Positions 16,118 to 24,216 of a stretch of DNA of 64,000 nucleotides are shown here, piece by piece (position 1 is the first letter of the stretch; each line of letters opens with the position of its first letter). The stretch covers positions 1,826,698 to 1,890,697 of the forward strand of contig NZ_CP048914.1 in NCBI RefSeq assembly GCF_014023125.1, given 5' to 3'. The notes under the pieces were generated by a model that saw only the letters and a list, made by a program, of their open reading frames with translations, was not told the origin of the DNA and did no database searches. The stretch is from Candidatus Xianfuyuplasma coldseepsis. GTDB taxonomy: Bacteria; Bacillota_I; Bacilli_A; Izemoplasmatales; Izemoplasmataceae. Both the position numbers and the translations under genes were made by a program.

Positions 16118-16964
16118 TGATATTCACCTCATGATTGATACTGGATTTTACGTGAATGGTTTTATAGGCGGCATATGCACCGATTGATAGTGATGTCGGT
16201 AATGAATATTGAGATTCAAGACCATAGATGAAACCACTAAAAAGGGCATCACCAGCACCACTTGTACTGATGGGATGTTCGATTGTCTCTGGGGTTTGAT
16301 GAACGATATTATCTCCTTGATACAGGGTGATTTTCTGAGACCCATTACTAACTAGAAGCATCGTTTTTGGCGGGACTGTTTCTTTTGGAAAAAGAATTTC
16401 AAACTCTGCATGATTCATTTTGATTACATATACTTGATTGATTATGTTAACAAGTTTTGGAGCTTTTACTCCACTAACAGCATCGATATAGATACGCTTA
16501 GACGAATACGTCTTAACAAGATATTCGATCGTCTTTTGAGGTAGATTGTTATCCAATACAATCGCGTCAAAACTGGTAATGTATTGATATTTGGTTTTGA
16601 TCCAACGTGGGGTCATTTCATCAACTAATGGCATATCATTTAAACCGAGATATAAATCGCGTTGTTGATCAAAAATCGCCATGTACATATTCGATGGTAA
16701 CGACATCGTATCACAATGGTCGATAAGTATTCCCTTATGGGTTAATGTTTGCTTGGCAAAAATGCCTAAGGCATCAATGGAAAACATCGTTAGAAACGAT
16801 ACATCCATGCCAAAATTAGCTAGGTTTTGGGCGATATTTGCCCCAACGCCACCGACTTGTTTTTGGTGATGAACAATGTTGGAATCATGCAATACATACG
16901 GTTGATCACTATGAATATTGAAATCAATATTCACTGCACCAATAACCAAGATCTTAGAGGACAT
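16092..16964 (-). CDS. psuK: PfkB-family sugar kinase, probable pseudouridine kinase
   Basis: A ribokinase-fold kinase of 290 residues: ILVIGAVNIDF at the N-terminus, QVGGVGANIAQNLANFG (residues 36-52, substrate loop), and the anion-hole/catalytic motif STSGAGDALFSGF near residue 245 with the catalytic Asp. The ribokinase family covers many sugars, so pseudouridine specificity rests on the overlap with psuG (26 bases) and the known psuK-psuG pairing. The ATG lacks a good ribosome binding site and overlaps the end of the GrpB-MsrA gene, so it probably depends on coupled translation. Confidence 0.87.
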   Translation of the reverse strand: MSSKILVIGAVNIDFNIHSDQPYVLHDSNIVHHQKQVGGVGANIAQNLANFGMDVSFLTMFSIDALGIFAKQTLTHKGILIDHCDTMSLPSNMYMAIFDQQRDLYLGLNDMPLVDEMTPRWIKTKYQYITSFDAIVLDNNLPQKTIEYLVKTYSSKRIYIDAVSGVKAPKLVNIINQVYVIKMNHAEFEILFPKETVPPKTMLLVSNGSQKITLYQGDNIVHQTPETIEHPISTSGAGDALFSGFIYGLESQYSLPTSLSIGAYAAYKTIHVKSSINHEVNINEFLHRIK

Positions 16965-17943
16965 TCTTATGTGATGTTAAATCGACATGACAATATCCGG
17001 ATGGATGTTTGTCCAAATAATCTTGATGGTAGTCTTCTGCAGGATAAAAGGTTAAATCTGTTTCCAACTCTAATTGCAATGGTTTTTGGTATTCTTTTTG
17101 CCGAACATTTAAGTAATTTTGGATAAATGCAAGCTGTTCGTAGGGATAGTTGTATATCCCCGTACGGTATTGAATACCACGGTCATTCCCCTGTTTATTA
17201 ATCGATGTTGGATCGATGATATTAAACAAGTGATCCAAGAGTTTTTTCAGTGAAATGTGATCTTCATCATATTTAATCAATACGGCTTCGGCATGGCCAC
17301 TACCGGCACAGACCTCATTGTAGTTGGTCATTCCTGGGCCATTGATGTAGCCAACTTCGGTATCCGCTACTCCTGGCAATTGTTTAAAATATGCTTCGAC
17401 TCCCCAAAAGCATCCCCCGGCAAAGACAATTGATTTCACAATGGATTCCTCCTTTAAAATATGCATAATTAAATCCGTTTTTGAATCTGTATATAATTCG
17501 CGATCCTTGCTGTTTTGCTGGATCAATTGTTGTTTTAATGCTTGATACTGCATGCGATAACGGGGATTGGTTTGCAATGCCCGTTTGAATGCAAGGACTT
17601 TCAACAAATTCTCACTGCCTTCTAGTTGAACATATAAATGATGTTCATAGAAGGTATCGTCATCACGTCGAAAGGCATGACGATGCTCGATTCCTTTTTC
17701 GCCTTCGTAGGTCCAGCCATGTTGTTCTAAAATCGAAATGATGATATCGAGATGGTCGCTGTATACGACGGCAATATCAATAATTGGTTTGGCTCCTAAA
17801 CTCTCAACACTTGTGCTACCAATATGATGAATAGCCTTTATATAAGGGGCTAAGATATGGTAGACATAATCCTCTAGTCGTTTATATTCCTCTTTCCAAT
17901 GCGGGTTATACTCACGATAACGTAACGGTTTCACCAATCGCAA
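16954..17943 (-). CDS. Fusion of a GrpB (UPF0157) domain to peptide-methionine (S)-S-oxide reductase MsrA
   Basis: Residues about 5-168 form a GrpB/UPF0157 domain, a nucleotidyltransferase-like fold of unknown substrate: HHIGSTSVESLGAKPIIDI holds the GS motif and the first acidic residue. Residues about 169-329 form MsrA, starting SIVFAGGCFWGVEAYF with the catalytic C178, and ending HPSGYCHVD with the recycling C318. MsrA reduces methionine-S-sulfoxide and uses thioredoxin. The frame is continuous, with no stop or shift between domains. The true start may be TTG at 17943 or GTG at 17934; both lack a clear ribosome binding site and overlap tcdA, so coupling is likely. It overlaps psuK by 11 bases. 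Confidence 0.85.
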   Translation of the reverse strand: MRLVKPLRYREYNPHWKEEYKRLEDYVYHILAPYIKAIHHIGSTSVESLGAKPIIDIAVVYSDHLDIIISILEQHGWTYEGEKGIEHRHAFRRDDDTFYEHHLYVQLEGSENLLKVLAFKRALQTNPRYRMQYQALKQQLIQQNSKDRELYTDSKTDLIMHILKEESIVKSIVFAGGCFWGVEAYFKQLPGVADTEVGYINGPGMTNYNEVCAGSGHAEAVLIKYDEDHISLKKLLDHLFNIIDPTSINKQGNDRGIQYRTGIYNYPYEQLAFIQNYLNVRQKEYQKPLQLELETDLTFYPAEDYHQDYLDKHPSGYCHVDLTSHKNVL

Positions 17944-18610
17944 TCCGGAAAATATAACTCGCTGCTAAGATACCAGCGGTGTTTGGTACAAACGCATTGG
18001 AGGCGGGTGAAGAGGTTTCTTGAAGTGGTTTTTGTGGAACTTCTTTTGAGGCGATTACGATGACATCTTTTAAATTGAGCTGATGACGTAACTTATGACG
18101 AATAACTCGCGCAATCGGATCGTATTCGGTTTTTGATAAGCGCATAATGGTGAGTTGTTCTGGTTGATATTTATTCCCGGTCCCCATGACACTAATCATC
18201 GGGATTCCCCGTTTATGTGCTTCTTGAATGATATCGATTTTATAGGTAATTGTATCAATACAATCAATGATATAATCAATGTCATTGTCCCAAATGGTGT
18301 CTTTCGTGGAATAATCGTAAAATGTATGGTATGTAACGACATCACAGTTTGGATTAATGTCGACTATCCGCTGTTCCATCACATCAACTTTTGGTTTGCC
18401 TAGTGTCGTAGATCTAGCAACTAATTGACGGTTGATATTACTGGGTTCAACAACATCTTGATCGACTAATAGGATGCGCCCAAACCCACTACGGGCAATG
18501 GCCTCGGCGGCATTGCCACCGACTCCACCAAGACCGACAATAAGGACCGTTTTCTGTTGTAGTATGGCGAGCTTTTCTGGTCCAATTAACAGTTCTAAGC
18601 GTCGAAACAT
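17912..18610 (-). CDS. tcdA: tRNA threonylcarbamoyladenosine dehydratase (TcdA), ThiF/MoeB family
   Basis: ATP-dependent dehydration of t6A37 to cyclic t6A in tRNA. The E1-like adenylation fold shows VLIVGLGGVGGNAAEAIARSG (nucleotide-binding loop, about residues 22-42), the RQLVARSTTLGKPKV stretch with the catalytic Arg, and DCIDTITYKI. The length of 232 residues and the absence of the Cys that accepts sulfur carriers favour TcdA over MoeB/ThiF. GAGGTGA precedes the ATG. It fits with MtaB (50 kb), which modifies the same adenosine differently. Confidence 0.9.
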   Translation of the reverse strand: MFRRLELLIGPEKLAILQQKTVLIVGLGGVGGNAAEAIARSGFGRILLVDQDVVEPSNINRQLVARSTTLGKPKVDVMEQRIVDINPNCDVVTYHTFYDYSTKDTIWDNDIDYIIDCIDTITYKIDIIQEAHKRGIPMISVMGTGNKYQPEQLTIMRLSKTEYDPIARVIRHKLRHQLNLKDVIVIASKEVPQKPLQETSSPASNAFVPNTAGILAASYIFRIAIGETVTLS

Positions 18611-18631
18611 GGTTGGTTCACCTCTTTAGAA

Positions 18632-18655
18632 AATGGCTACGTAGAAGTAGCCATT
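18632..18655 (-). terminator. Weak terminator or intercistronic hairpin before tcdA
   Basis: Stem AATGGCTAC/GTAGCCATT (18632-18640 with 18647-18655), 6-base loop, followed on the minus strand by only four T. It directly follows the stop of the 18.7 kb membrane protein gene. Since no promoter is visible before tcdA, partial readthrough is likely. Confidence 0.5.
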
Positions 18656-19091
18656 ATCGTTTTTTTCGTTGGAGTAAACTCACGTTAAAGTAGCGATCCC
18701 CTAACAAATACAATCCCGTAAATACGGCTATGGCTAAGGGGATGATAACATGGGGGACATAAAGCGTGCGACCCCCGAAAAATAGATACATGATGCCCAT
18801 CCCTAAAACGCCAAGTCCACTAATTGACATAATATAGGTGAACTCCCGTTGATAGGATGGTTTTAACCGACGTTGATTCTTCTCTTTGTGCAATAAGACA
18901 TATAATAAACCGACGACAAAGTACACGAGCAGAATAATGCTTGCAACCAAGATGATCATATTCGTAGATGTATAGAGTTGAACATCAAAGATGTAGGTAA
19001 ATATGACAAATACGGGTACGAGCATGACACAAGTTATATAAAAGACAATGATGTTTATTTGGAAGACATTATAGACTTTCTTATGATCCAT
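18654..19091 (-). CDS. Small membrane protein of unknown function
   Basis: 145 residues with four hydrophobic segments (about 10-33, 42-64, 85-105 and 112-130), separated by a basic loop (HKEKNQRRLKPSYQRE) between the second and third, and ending in basic QRKKR. Cytoplasmic N- and C-termini are likely by the positive-inside rule. I recognise no family. It starts one base inside the stop of the AI-2E-type permease (TAATG), so the two are translated together. Confidence 0.7.
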   Translation of the reverse strand: MDHKKVYNVFQINIIVFYITCVMLVPVFVIFTYIFDVQLYTSTNMIILVASIILLVYFVVGLLYVLLHKEKNQRRLKPSYQREFTYIMSISGLGVLGMGIMYLFFGGRTLYVPHVIIPLAIAVFTGLYLLGDRYFNVSLLQRKKR

Positions 19092-20218
19092 TATGGCTTA
19101 CGTAAATCCAAGTTTTGTTGATTGGCCGTATTCCGTTTATCCCGGTAAAACTCAATTAGAACACGGATGGTTGCGGCCATCGGTGCAGCAAAGATAACCC
19201 CAATGGTTCCAAATAAACTACCAAAGAATAAGATTGAAACGATGATGATGATCGCATGCATTTCGAGTTGTCGACCCATAATGATTGGTTGGAAGATGTT
19301 TCCTTCTATCATTTGTAGTCCAACATTTACCAATACGACAACAATTGGTCCTGGACCGGTATCACTGGTGATGACGGCATAGATAACCACCGGAATCATC
19401 GCGATAATCGCTCCAAAATAAGGAATAATGTTGGTTAACCCAACGATAATTCCAAAGATGAAGAAGTATTGTAATCCAATCAATCGATACAGAATTGTTG
19501 CAGCAATACCAATCGCGAGCATCAAGAGTAATTGTCCTCGGATGTAGGCACCAACGGTGTTGCTTAGGCGGCTACCCAAGTCAGAGGCATCTTTCTCATA
19601 TTTTTTCGGAACAATACTACGAATCGTATCGTTGATCATTTCAAAGTCGAGTAAATAATAAATCAATAAGACAGGTAAGACAACAACGACGGCAAAGATA
19701 TTGATTAGACTAGAGGATACGACAGATGCTAAGTTATCTGCAAAATTACTAATCGTATCTTCGACTAATGTCGAATCATTGATCGTACCTAAAATCCAAT
19801 CGTATAAATCAGGACCTAAGATAAAATCATCTCGAAAATCATTTTCGAAATAACTCTGTACAGCAGGCCAGTCATTGGCAAAGAAATCCCGAATTTGTTG
19901 CTCAACAAAGGGGAGCAAGAAATAGATGATTAAGAAGAATGCAGTAACGGTTCCGACAAAAACCACGGTAACACTTAGTCCTCGTGGACCTACCCCTCGT
20001 CGTTCCAATAATTTAATTAATGGGAACATGATAAGTGACAAGAGCCATACCAATGCGAGAGGTACTAGTACTTTTTGGACAGCATTCACGATACTGAACC
20101 AGATACTACTGAACTGTGAAGCTAGTAAAATAACTCCAAGTGACAACAAAACAACAACAAGCACACGTATTGCTTTGTTGAGAAATTCATCACTGAGAAA
20201 TTTGTATTTCGGTTTCAT
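19091..20218 (-). CDS. AI-2E transporter (PerM/UPF0118) family membrane protein
   Basis: 375 residues with about eight hydrophobic segments, in the arrangement of the AI-2E exporter/PerM family: two at the N-terminus, a pair after residue 70, a soluble stretch at about 110-170, then four or more towards the C-terminus. The conserved FGIIVGLTNIIPYFGAIIAMI (given as FGIIVGLTNIIPYFGA) and IEGNIFQPIIMG are clear. Members include the E. coli TqsA exporter and the Bacillus YtvI/YueF proteins, and substrates vary (autoinducers, Na+), so none is assigned. It is the first gene of the long cluster that runs to 11 kb. Confidence 0.88.
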   Translation of the reverse strand: MKPKYKFLSDEFLNKAIRVLVVVLLSLGVILLASQFSSIWFSIVNAVQKVLVPLALVWLLSLIMFPLIKLLERRGVGPRGLSVTVVFVGTVTAFFLIIYFLLPFVEQQIRDFFANDWPAVQSYFENDFRDDFILGPDLYDWILGTINDSTLVEDTISNFADNLASVVSSSLINIFAVVVVLPVLLIYYLLDFEMINDTIRSIVPKKYEKDASDLGSRLSNTVGAYIRGQLLLMLAIGIAATILYRLIGLQYFFIFGIIVGLTNIIPYFGAIIAMIPVVIYAVITSDTGPGPIVVVLVNVGLQMIEGNIFQPIIMGRQLEMHAIIIIVSILFFGSLFGTIGVIFAAPMAATIRVLIEFYRDKRNTANQQNLDLRKP

Positions 20219-20245
20219 TTCATCACATCCTTCAGTCCTGAATAC

Positions 20246-20251
20246 ATTATA
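20246..20251 (-). promoter_or_regulatory. -10 box of the 20-11 kb cluster
   Basis: TATAAT on the minus strand, with a weak TTCATT (20269-20274) 17 bases upstream. The start would be near 20239, about 21 bases before the ATG. Confidence 0.5.
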
Positions 20252-20274
20252 TCATAAATAATTTATAAAATGAA

Positions 20275-22023
20275 TTATTTAATTGTTTTGATAGCAAGCT
20301 CGGTCAGTTGCTCTTCCGACACGATTCCTGGTGCTTCTGTTAGGAGACATTGGCCACTGTTGGTTTTTGGGAAGGCAACGACGTCACGAATATTTTCCGT
20401 ATGAACCAACAACATAATCAAACGGTCGAGACCAAATGCGATTCCTCCATGAGGGGGTGTTCCATACTGTAGGGCATCGAGTAAGAACCCAAATTTCTGC
20501 TGTTGTTCTTCTTTGGAAATTCCGAGAATATCAAACACTTTATTTTGGATATCTTCACGATGGATCCGGATGCTTCCGCCACCGAGTTCTTGACCTTGAA
20601 CAACCAAGTCATAGCAGTACGCAAGCGCTTTATCGGGAGCTGTATCCAGTAAAGGAATATCCGTTTCTTGAACCATCGTAAACGGATGATGCAAACTGAA
20701 ATAGCGTTGATGCTCATCGCGATATTCAAACATTGGCCAATCAATGACCCAGAGAAAATCATACTCCTCAGGATCAACAAGCTGTTGCTCTTTGGCAATA
20801 TGGTTCCGTAAGAGTCCTAGTGATTGGTGAACAACTTCGGCTTTATCACTAACAATCAAGAATAAATCATTGTCTTCTAATTCAGCTAGTGAGATTAATT
20901 CTTGTTGTTGCTCATCGGTAAAGAATTTCACAATACTACCACTCAATTCACCATCAATCAGTTTGACAAACGCCAAGCCTTTTGCTCGTAATTTCTTGAC
21001 AAAGTCCGTTAACTTGTCAATGCCTTTACGAGAGTATAACTCTGCACCATTTTTAACGGTAATCCCTTTTACAATTCCTCCGTTTTCAATGTTGTTGGTG
21101 AATACGCCAAACGTTGTTTCAGCTGCTAACTGTGTTATGTTAACCAGCTTCATATCAAATCTGGTATCCGGTTTATCGACACCATACTTGTTCATCGCTT
21201 GGTTGTATGTCATCCGTGGGAACGGTTCTGTTAGATCAATTCCTTTCACTTTTTTCATGACATATTTAATCATTCGTTCACTCACATCCAAAACATCTTC
21301 TTGGGACATGAAACTCATCTCGATATCAATTTGAGTAAACTCCGGCTGACGATCACTACGCAAATCTTCATCACGAAAACATTTTGCGATTTGATAATAC
21401 TTTTCAAAGCCAGCCACCATTAGTAATTGTTTAAAGATTTGTGGGGATTGCGGGAGTGCGTAAAATTTTCCTTCGTTTAAACGTGAAGGAACGAGATAGT
21501 CTCGGGCTCCTTCAGGAGTTGATTTCGTTAGAATTGGTGTTTCTACATCGAGAAAATCTTCGTTGTTTAAAAACTCGCGAACCGCTTGAACGGTTTTGTG
21601 ACGAACAATAAAGTTTTCCTGTAACACAGGACGTCGCAAATCAAGATATCGATACTTAAGCCGGGTATTTTCCAGAGCATCGGTTTCATCTTGAATCAAT
21701 AACGGTGGCAATTTTGCCTTGTTTAAGACGGTTAATGATGCGACATCTACTTCGATATCTCCCGTTGGTAGTTGGGGATTTTTACTTGAGCGTTCGATGA
21801 CGGTTCCTGTTATTTCTAACACGTATTCACTCTTAATATCGAGCGTTTGCGAATACAGTGGACTATCGGGATTAAAGGCAAGTTGTGTAATCCCATAACG
21901 ATCGCGTAAATCGATGAAGACAAGACCACCAAGGTCACGTTTTTTAGCTACCCAACCACTGAGGGTAACGGTTTTTCCCAGATCAGTAAGTCGTAACTCA
22001 CCATTGGTATGTGTTCGGTTCAT
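20275..22023 (-). CDS. aspS: Aspartyl-tRNA synthetase
   Basis: Class II synthetase of 582 residues, the bacterial type with a GAD insertion. The N-terminal OB anticodon-binding domain (GWVAKKRDLGGLVFIDLRDR is characteristic) is followed by motif 2 (KCFRDEDLRSDRQPEFTQID) and motif 3 (GGIAFGLDRLIMLL). I start it at the ATG at 22021-22023, 8 bases after the GAGGAA encoded at the hisS 3' end; the frame is open 12 codons further upstream but would begin within hisS. Whether it is discriminating or also charges tRNA-Asn is not readable here. It shares the T-box leader with hisS. Confidence 0.95.
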   Translation of the reverse strand: MNRTHTNGELRLTDLGKTVTLSGWVAKKRDLGGLVFIDLRDRYGITQLAFNPDSPLYSQTLDIKSEYVLEITGTVIERSSKNPQLPTGDIEVDVASLTVLNKAKLPPLLIQDETDALENTRLKYRYLDLRRPVLQENFIVRHKTVQAVREFLNNEDFLDVETPILTKSTPEGARDYLVPSRLNEGKFYALPQSPQIFKQLLMVAGFEKYYQIAKCFRDEDLRSDRQPEFTQIDIEMSFMSQEDVLDVSERMIKYVMKKVKGIDLTEPFPRMTYNQAMNKYGVDKPDTRFDMKLVNITQLAAETTFGVFTNNIENGGIVKGITVKNGAELYSRKGIDKLTDFVKKLRAKGLAFVKLIDGELSGSIVKFFTDEQQQELISLAELEDNDLFLIVSDKAEVVHQSLGLLRNHIAKEQQLVDPEEYDFLWVIDWPMFEYRDEHQRYFSLHHPFTMVQETDIPLLDTAPDKALAYCYDLVVQGQELGGGSIRIHREDIQNKVFDILGISKEEQQQKFGFLLDALQYGTPPHGGIAFGLDRLIMLLVHTENIRDVVAFPKTNSGQCLLTEAPGIVSEEQLTELAIKTIK

Positions 22024-22024
22024 A

Positions 22025-23347
22025 TTATTCCTCACAATCGTCACAACTGTCGGCTTCACAAGACGTACAAGCGTGACTTGGTTTCATTAATTCTGCCACA
22101 ATGTGGTTGTAGAGTTGATGTTTTGAGATTGTCACTTCTTCTCCACTTTGTTGATCTTTAATATTGATTTTATTATTGGCTTTTTCGTTTGCGCCATAAA
22201 TGGCGACAAAACGAGCATTGTGATGCTCTACTTGTTTCCATTTACCTTTCATTCCGCGATCCATAAAATCGATATCGGCGAACAAGCCACCAAGACGGCA
22301 ACGATTTAACATCGCCATACCATCGGCTTTCTGCTCCTCACCAAGGATCATCAAGAACAGATGCAAGTATTGGGGATCCCCTTTGAACTGTATACTCTCT
22401 AAGGCAAACAATAAACGTTCTAAACCGAATGCAAAACCAACTCCTGGTACTTCTGGTCCCCCAAGAGATTTTACAAGGTGATCGTAACGACCACCACCAC
22501 AAATGACGTTTTGAGCGCCAAGTGTTTCTAAGTGTGCTTCGACTTCAAATACCGTATGGGTATAGTAATCCAGTCCGCGAACAAGATTTTTATCAATCAC
22601 ATAATCAATGTTCATCGCATCCAAGTAGTCACAAACTGCATCAAAGTGATTTGCATCTTCTTCAGTGAGATAATCCATGGGCTTGGGTGCTTCCACCAAA
22701 ACGGGATGATTGTTATCAATTTTACAATCCAATATCCGCAGTGGATTGGTTTCATAACGAGTTTGACAATCGTGGCACAGTTCAGTGATGGATGGCTTTA
22801 AATGAACCATCAATGCGTCTTTATACGCTGCCTTTGAATCGTGATCACCAAGGCTGTTTAAACGGACGGTAACGTCCTTGATTTTTAACGCTTTGAGAAC
22901 ACTTACGGCATAAGCAATAATTTCTGCATCAAGCTGGGGACTCGATGAACCAAAGGCTTCAGCACCAAACTGCATAAACTGACGATAACGACCTTTTTGG
23001 GGACGTTCATAGCGGAACATTGGTCCGACATAATACACCTTTTGAACGGGTAATTTGTCCGCATACAGTTTATTTTCAATATAGCTACGTACGACACCGG
23101 CTGTGCCTTCGGGACGCAATGTATTCGATCGTTTCCCACGATCGATAAAATCGTAGGTTTCTTTACTGACAATATCCGTCGATTCACCGACACTGCGATG
23201 AAACAGTTCCGTATACTCGATGATAGGTGTTCGGATTTCTTTGTAATTGTATAACTTACTGACATTACGAATCGCTTTTTCTAAAGCGTGCCATTTCCCA
23301 CTTTCGGTGGGTAATACATCGTATGTCCCTTTCATTTTTTGATACAT
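22025..23347 (-). CDS. hisS: Histidyl-tRNA synthetase with a Cys-rich C-terminal tail
   Basis: Class II synthetase of 440 residues. Motif 2 region (MFRYERPQKGRYRQFMQFG), the His A box (LVRGLDYYTHTVFEV) and motif 3 (GVGFAFGLERLL) are clear, and the anticodon-binding domain fills about residues 325-415. The last 16 residues, after VAELMKPS, hold C427, C430, C435 and C438 in a CX2CX4CX2C arrangement with acidic residues, a possible metal site that I do not know from ordinary HisRS. The ATG at 23345-23347 follows AAAGGAG. It is the first gene after the T-box leader and is followed 1 base later by aspS. Confidence 0.95.
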   Translation of the reverse strand: MYQKMKGTYDVLPTESGKWHALEKAIRNVSKLYNYKEIRTPIIEYTELFHRSVGESTDIVSKETYDFIDRGKRSNTLRPEGTAGVVRSYIENKLYADKLPVQKVYYVGPMFRYERPQKGRYRQFMQFGAEAFGSSSPQLDAEIIAYAVSVLKALKIKDVTVRLNSLGDHDSKAAYKDALMVHLKPSITELCHDCQTRYETNPLRILDCKIDNNHPVLVEAPKPMDYLTEEDANHFDAVCDYLDAMNIDYVIDKNLVRGLDYYTHTVFEVEAHLETLGAQNVICGGGRYDHLVKSLGGPEVPGVGFAFGLERLLFALESIQFKGDPQYLHLFLMILGEEQKADGMAMLNRCRLGGLFADIDFMDRGMKGKWKQVEHHNARFVAIYGANEKANNKINIKDQQSGEEVTISKHQLYNHIVAELMKPSHACTSCEADSCDDCEE

Positions 23348-23372
23348 CAAATCACTCCTTTTGATAAAAAAA

Positions 23373-23592
23373 CGTCCCTAAACAACGTTTAAGGACGAAA
23401 TATTCCGCGGTACCACCTTAGTTCCCGTATTCGGGCACTTAACCTCGTAACGAGAGGAAACGTCTTTTCTTACTGATTTCAGAAAAGCCCTCGGAAGTGT
23501 CGTTCGATTGGGTGAATGATGATGCTTCCAGCCACGGCATCACTCTCTAGAACATCACACCAATGTACTGGTCTTCCTCATTGGTTTTTACG
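23373..23592 (-). promoter_or_regulatory. T-box leader (tRNA-sensing riboswitch) of hisS-aspS
   Basis: On the minus strand the T-box core AGGTGGTACCGCGG (23405-23418) is followed by an 11-bp terminator hairpin (23373-23383 with 23387-23397) and seven T. Stem I has the AGTA / GAA pair of the specifier-loop S-turn and the GGCTGGAA distal region. Aligned with known leaders, the base after CGAA and one spacer base is GAC (23499-23501), an Asp codon; the next two bases make GACAC, so CAC (His, 23497-23499) overlaps it. Uncharged tRNA would stabilise the antiterminator and allow hisS-aspS transcription. Confidence 0.93.
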
Positions 23593-23598
23593 GTGTAA

Positions 23599-23627
23599 AT
23601 TATACTAAATATTCGCTTAATAGTCAA
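23599..23627 (-). promoter_or_regulatory. Sigma-A promoter of the T-box hisS-aspS operon
   Basis: TTGACT (23622-23627), 17-base spacer, perfect TATAAT (23599-23604) on the minus strand. The -35 box overlaps the last codons of the acetyltransferase gene. Confidence 0.85.
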
Positions 23628-24216
23628 TCAATACATCCTTTTTCACGTCGTTTATCCATGAAATTGTGCCATTTTCATAATCTTGTTGGGTGATGCTATA
23701 GGTGACATCATCTTTTAATGTGCCATCGTACAGTAAGAATTTATCACGTAAAACACCTTCAAAAGTGAAGCCTAACTTCTCACAAACACGTTTGGATACA
23801 TCATTCTCAGGAAAATGACAATAGGCGAGTCGTTTCAACTTAAGATATTCCATCGCGTATATGATGACCGCTTGGGCAGCTTCAGTAATGTAGCCTTGAT
23901 TCCAATACTTCGGATGAAGAACAAAGCCAATTTCACCCTTAAACTGACGATACGAGTGAATTTCGATTGTGCCAATGACTCGTCCAGTGTCTTGAAGTAC
24001 GATCGCAAAAATACCGGGTTGCCCGTACTCTTTCTTTTTAATCGAATAATCGATAAAACGATAGGTTTCATCAATCGATTCATGCGGTTTCCATCCGGCA
24101 CTTGGTCCCACGCGGGGATCGTTGGCATAGTCATAAATATCCGGTGCATCTTGACGGATTAGCGCGCGCAGTACCAGACGTTTCGTCGTAATTGTAGGTA
24201 ATAGTAACCGTTCCAT
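23617..24216 (-). CDS. GNAT acetyltransferase, RimJ/RimL type
   Basis: 199 residues with the RimJ/RimL-type GNAT pattern: TKRLVLRALIRQDAPDIYDY at the N-terminus, GTIEIHSYRQFKGEIGFVLHP in the centre (given as GTIEIHSYRQFKGEIGFVL), the acetyl-CoA pyrophosphate loop YWNQGYITEAA, and NDVSKRVCEKLGFTFEG near the C-terminus. These enzymes acetylate the N-terminus of ribosomal proteins or small molecules; the substrate here is unknown. It follows the other acetyltransferase without a gap (TAG then ATG) and ends the apt-relA-dtd operon. Confidence 0.88.
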   Translation of the reverse strand: MERLLLPTITTKRLVLRALIRQDAPDIYDYANDPRVGPSAGWKPHESIDETYRFIDYSIKKKEYGQPGIFAIVLQDTGRVIGTIEIHSYRQFKGEIGFVLHPKYWNQGYITEAAQAVIIYAMEYLKLKRLAYCHFPENDVSKRVCEKLGFTFEGVLRDKFLLYDGTLKDDVTYSITQQDYENGTISWINDVKKDVLIDY

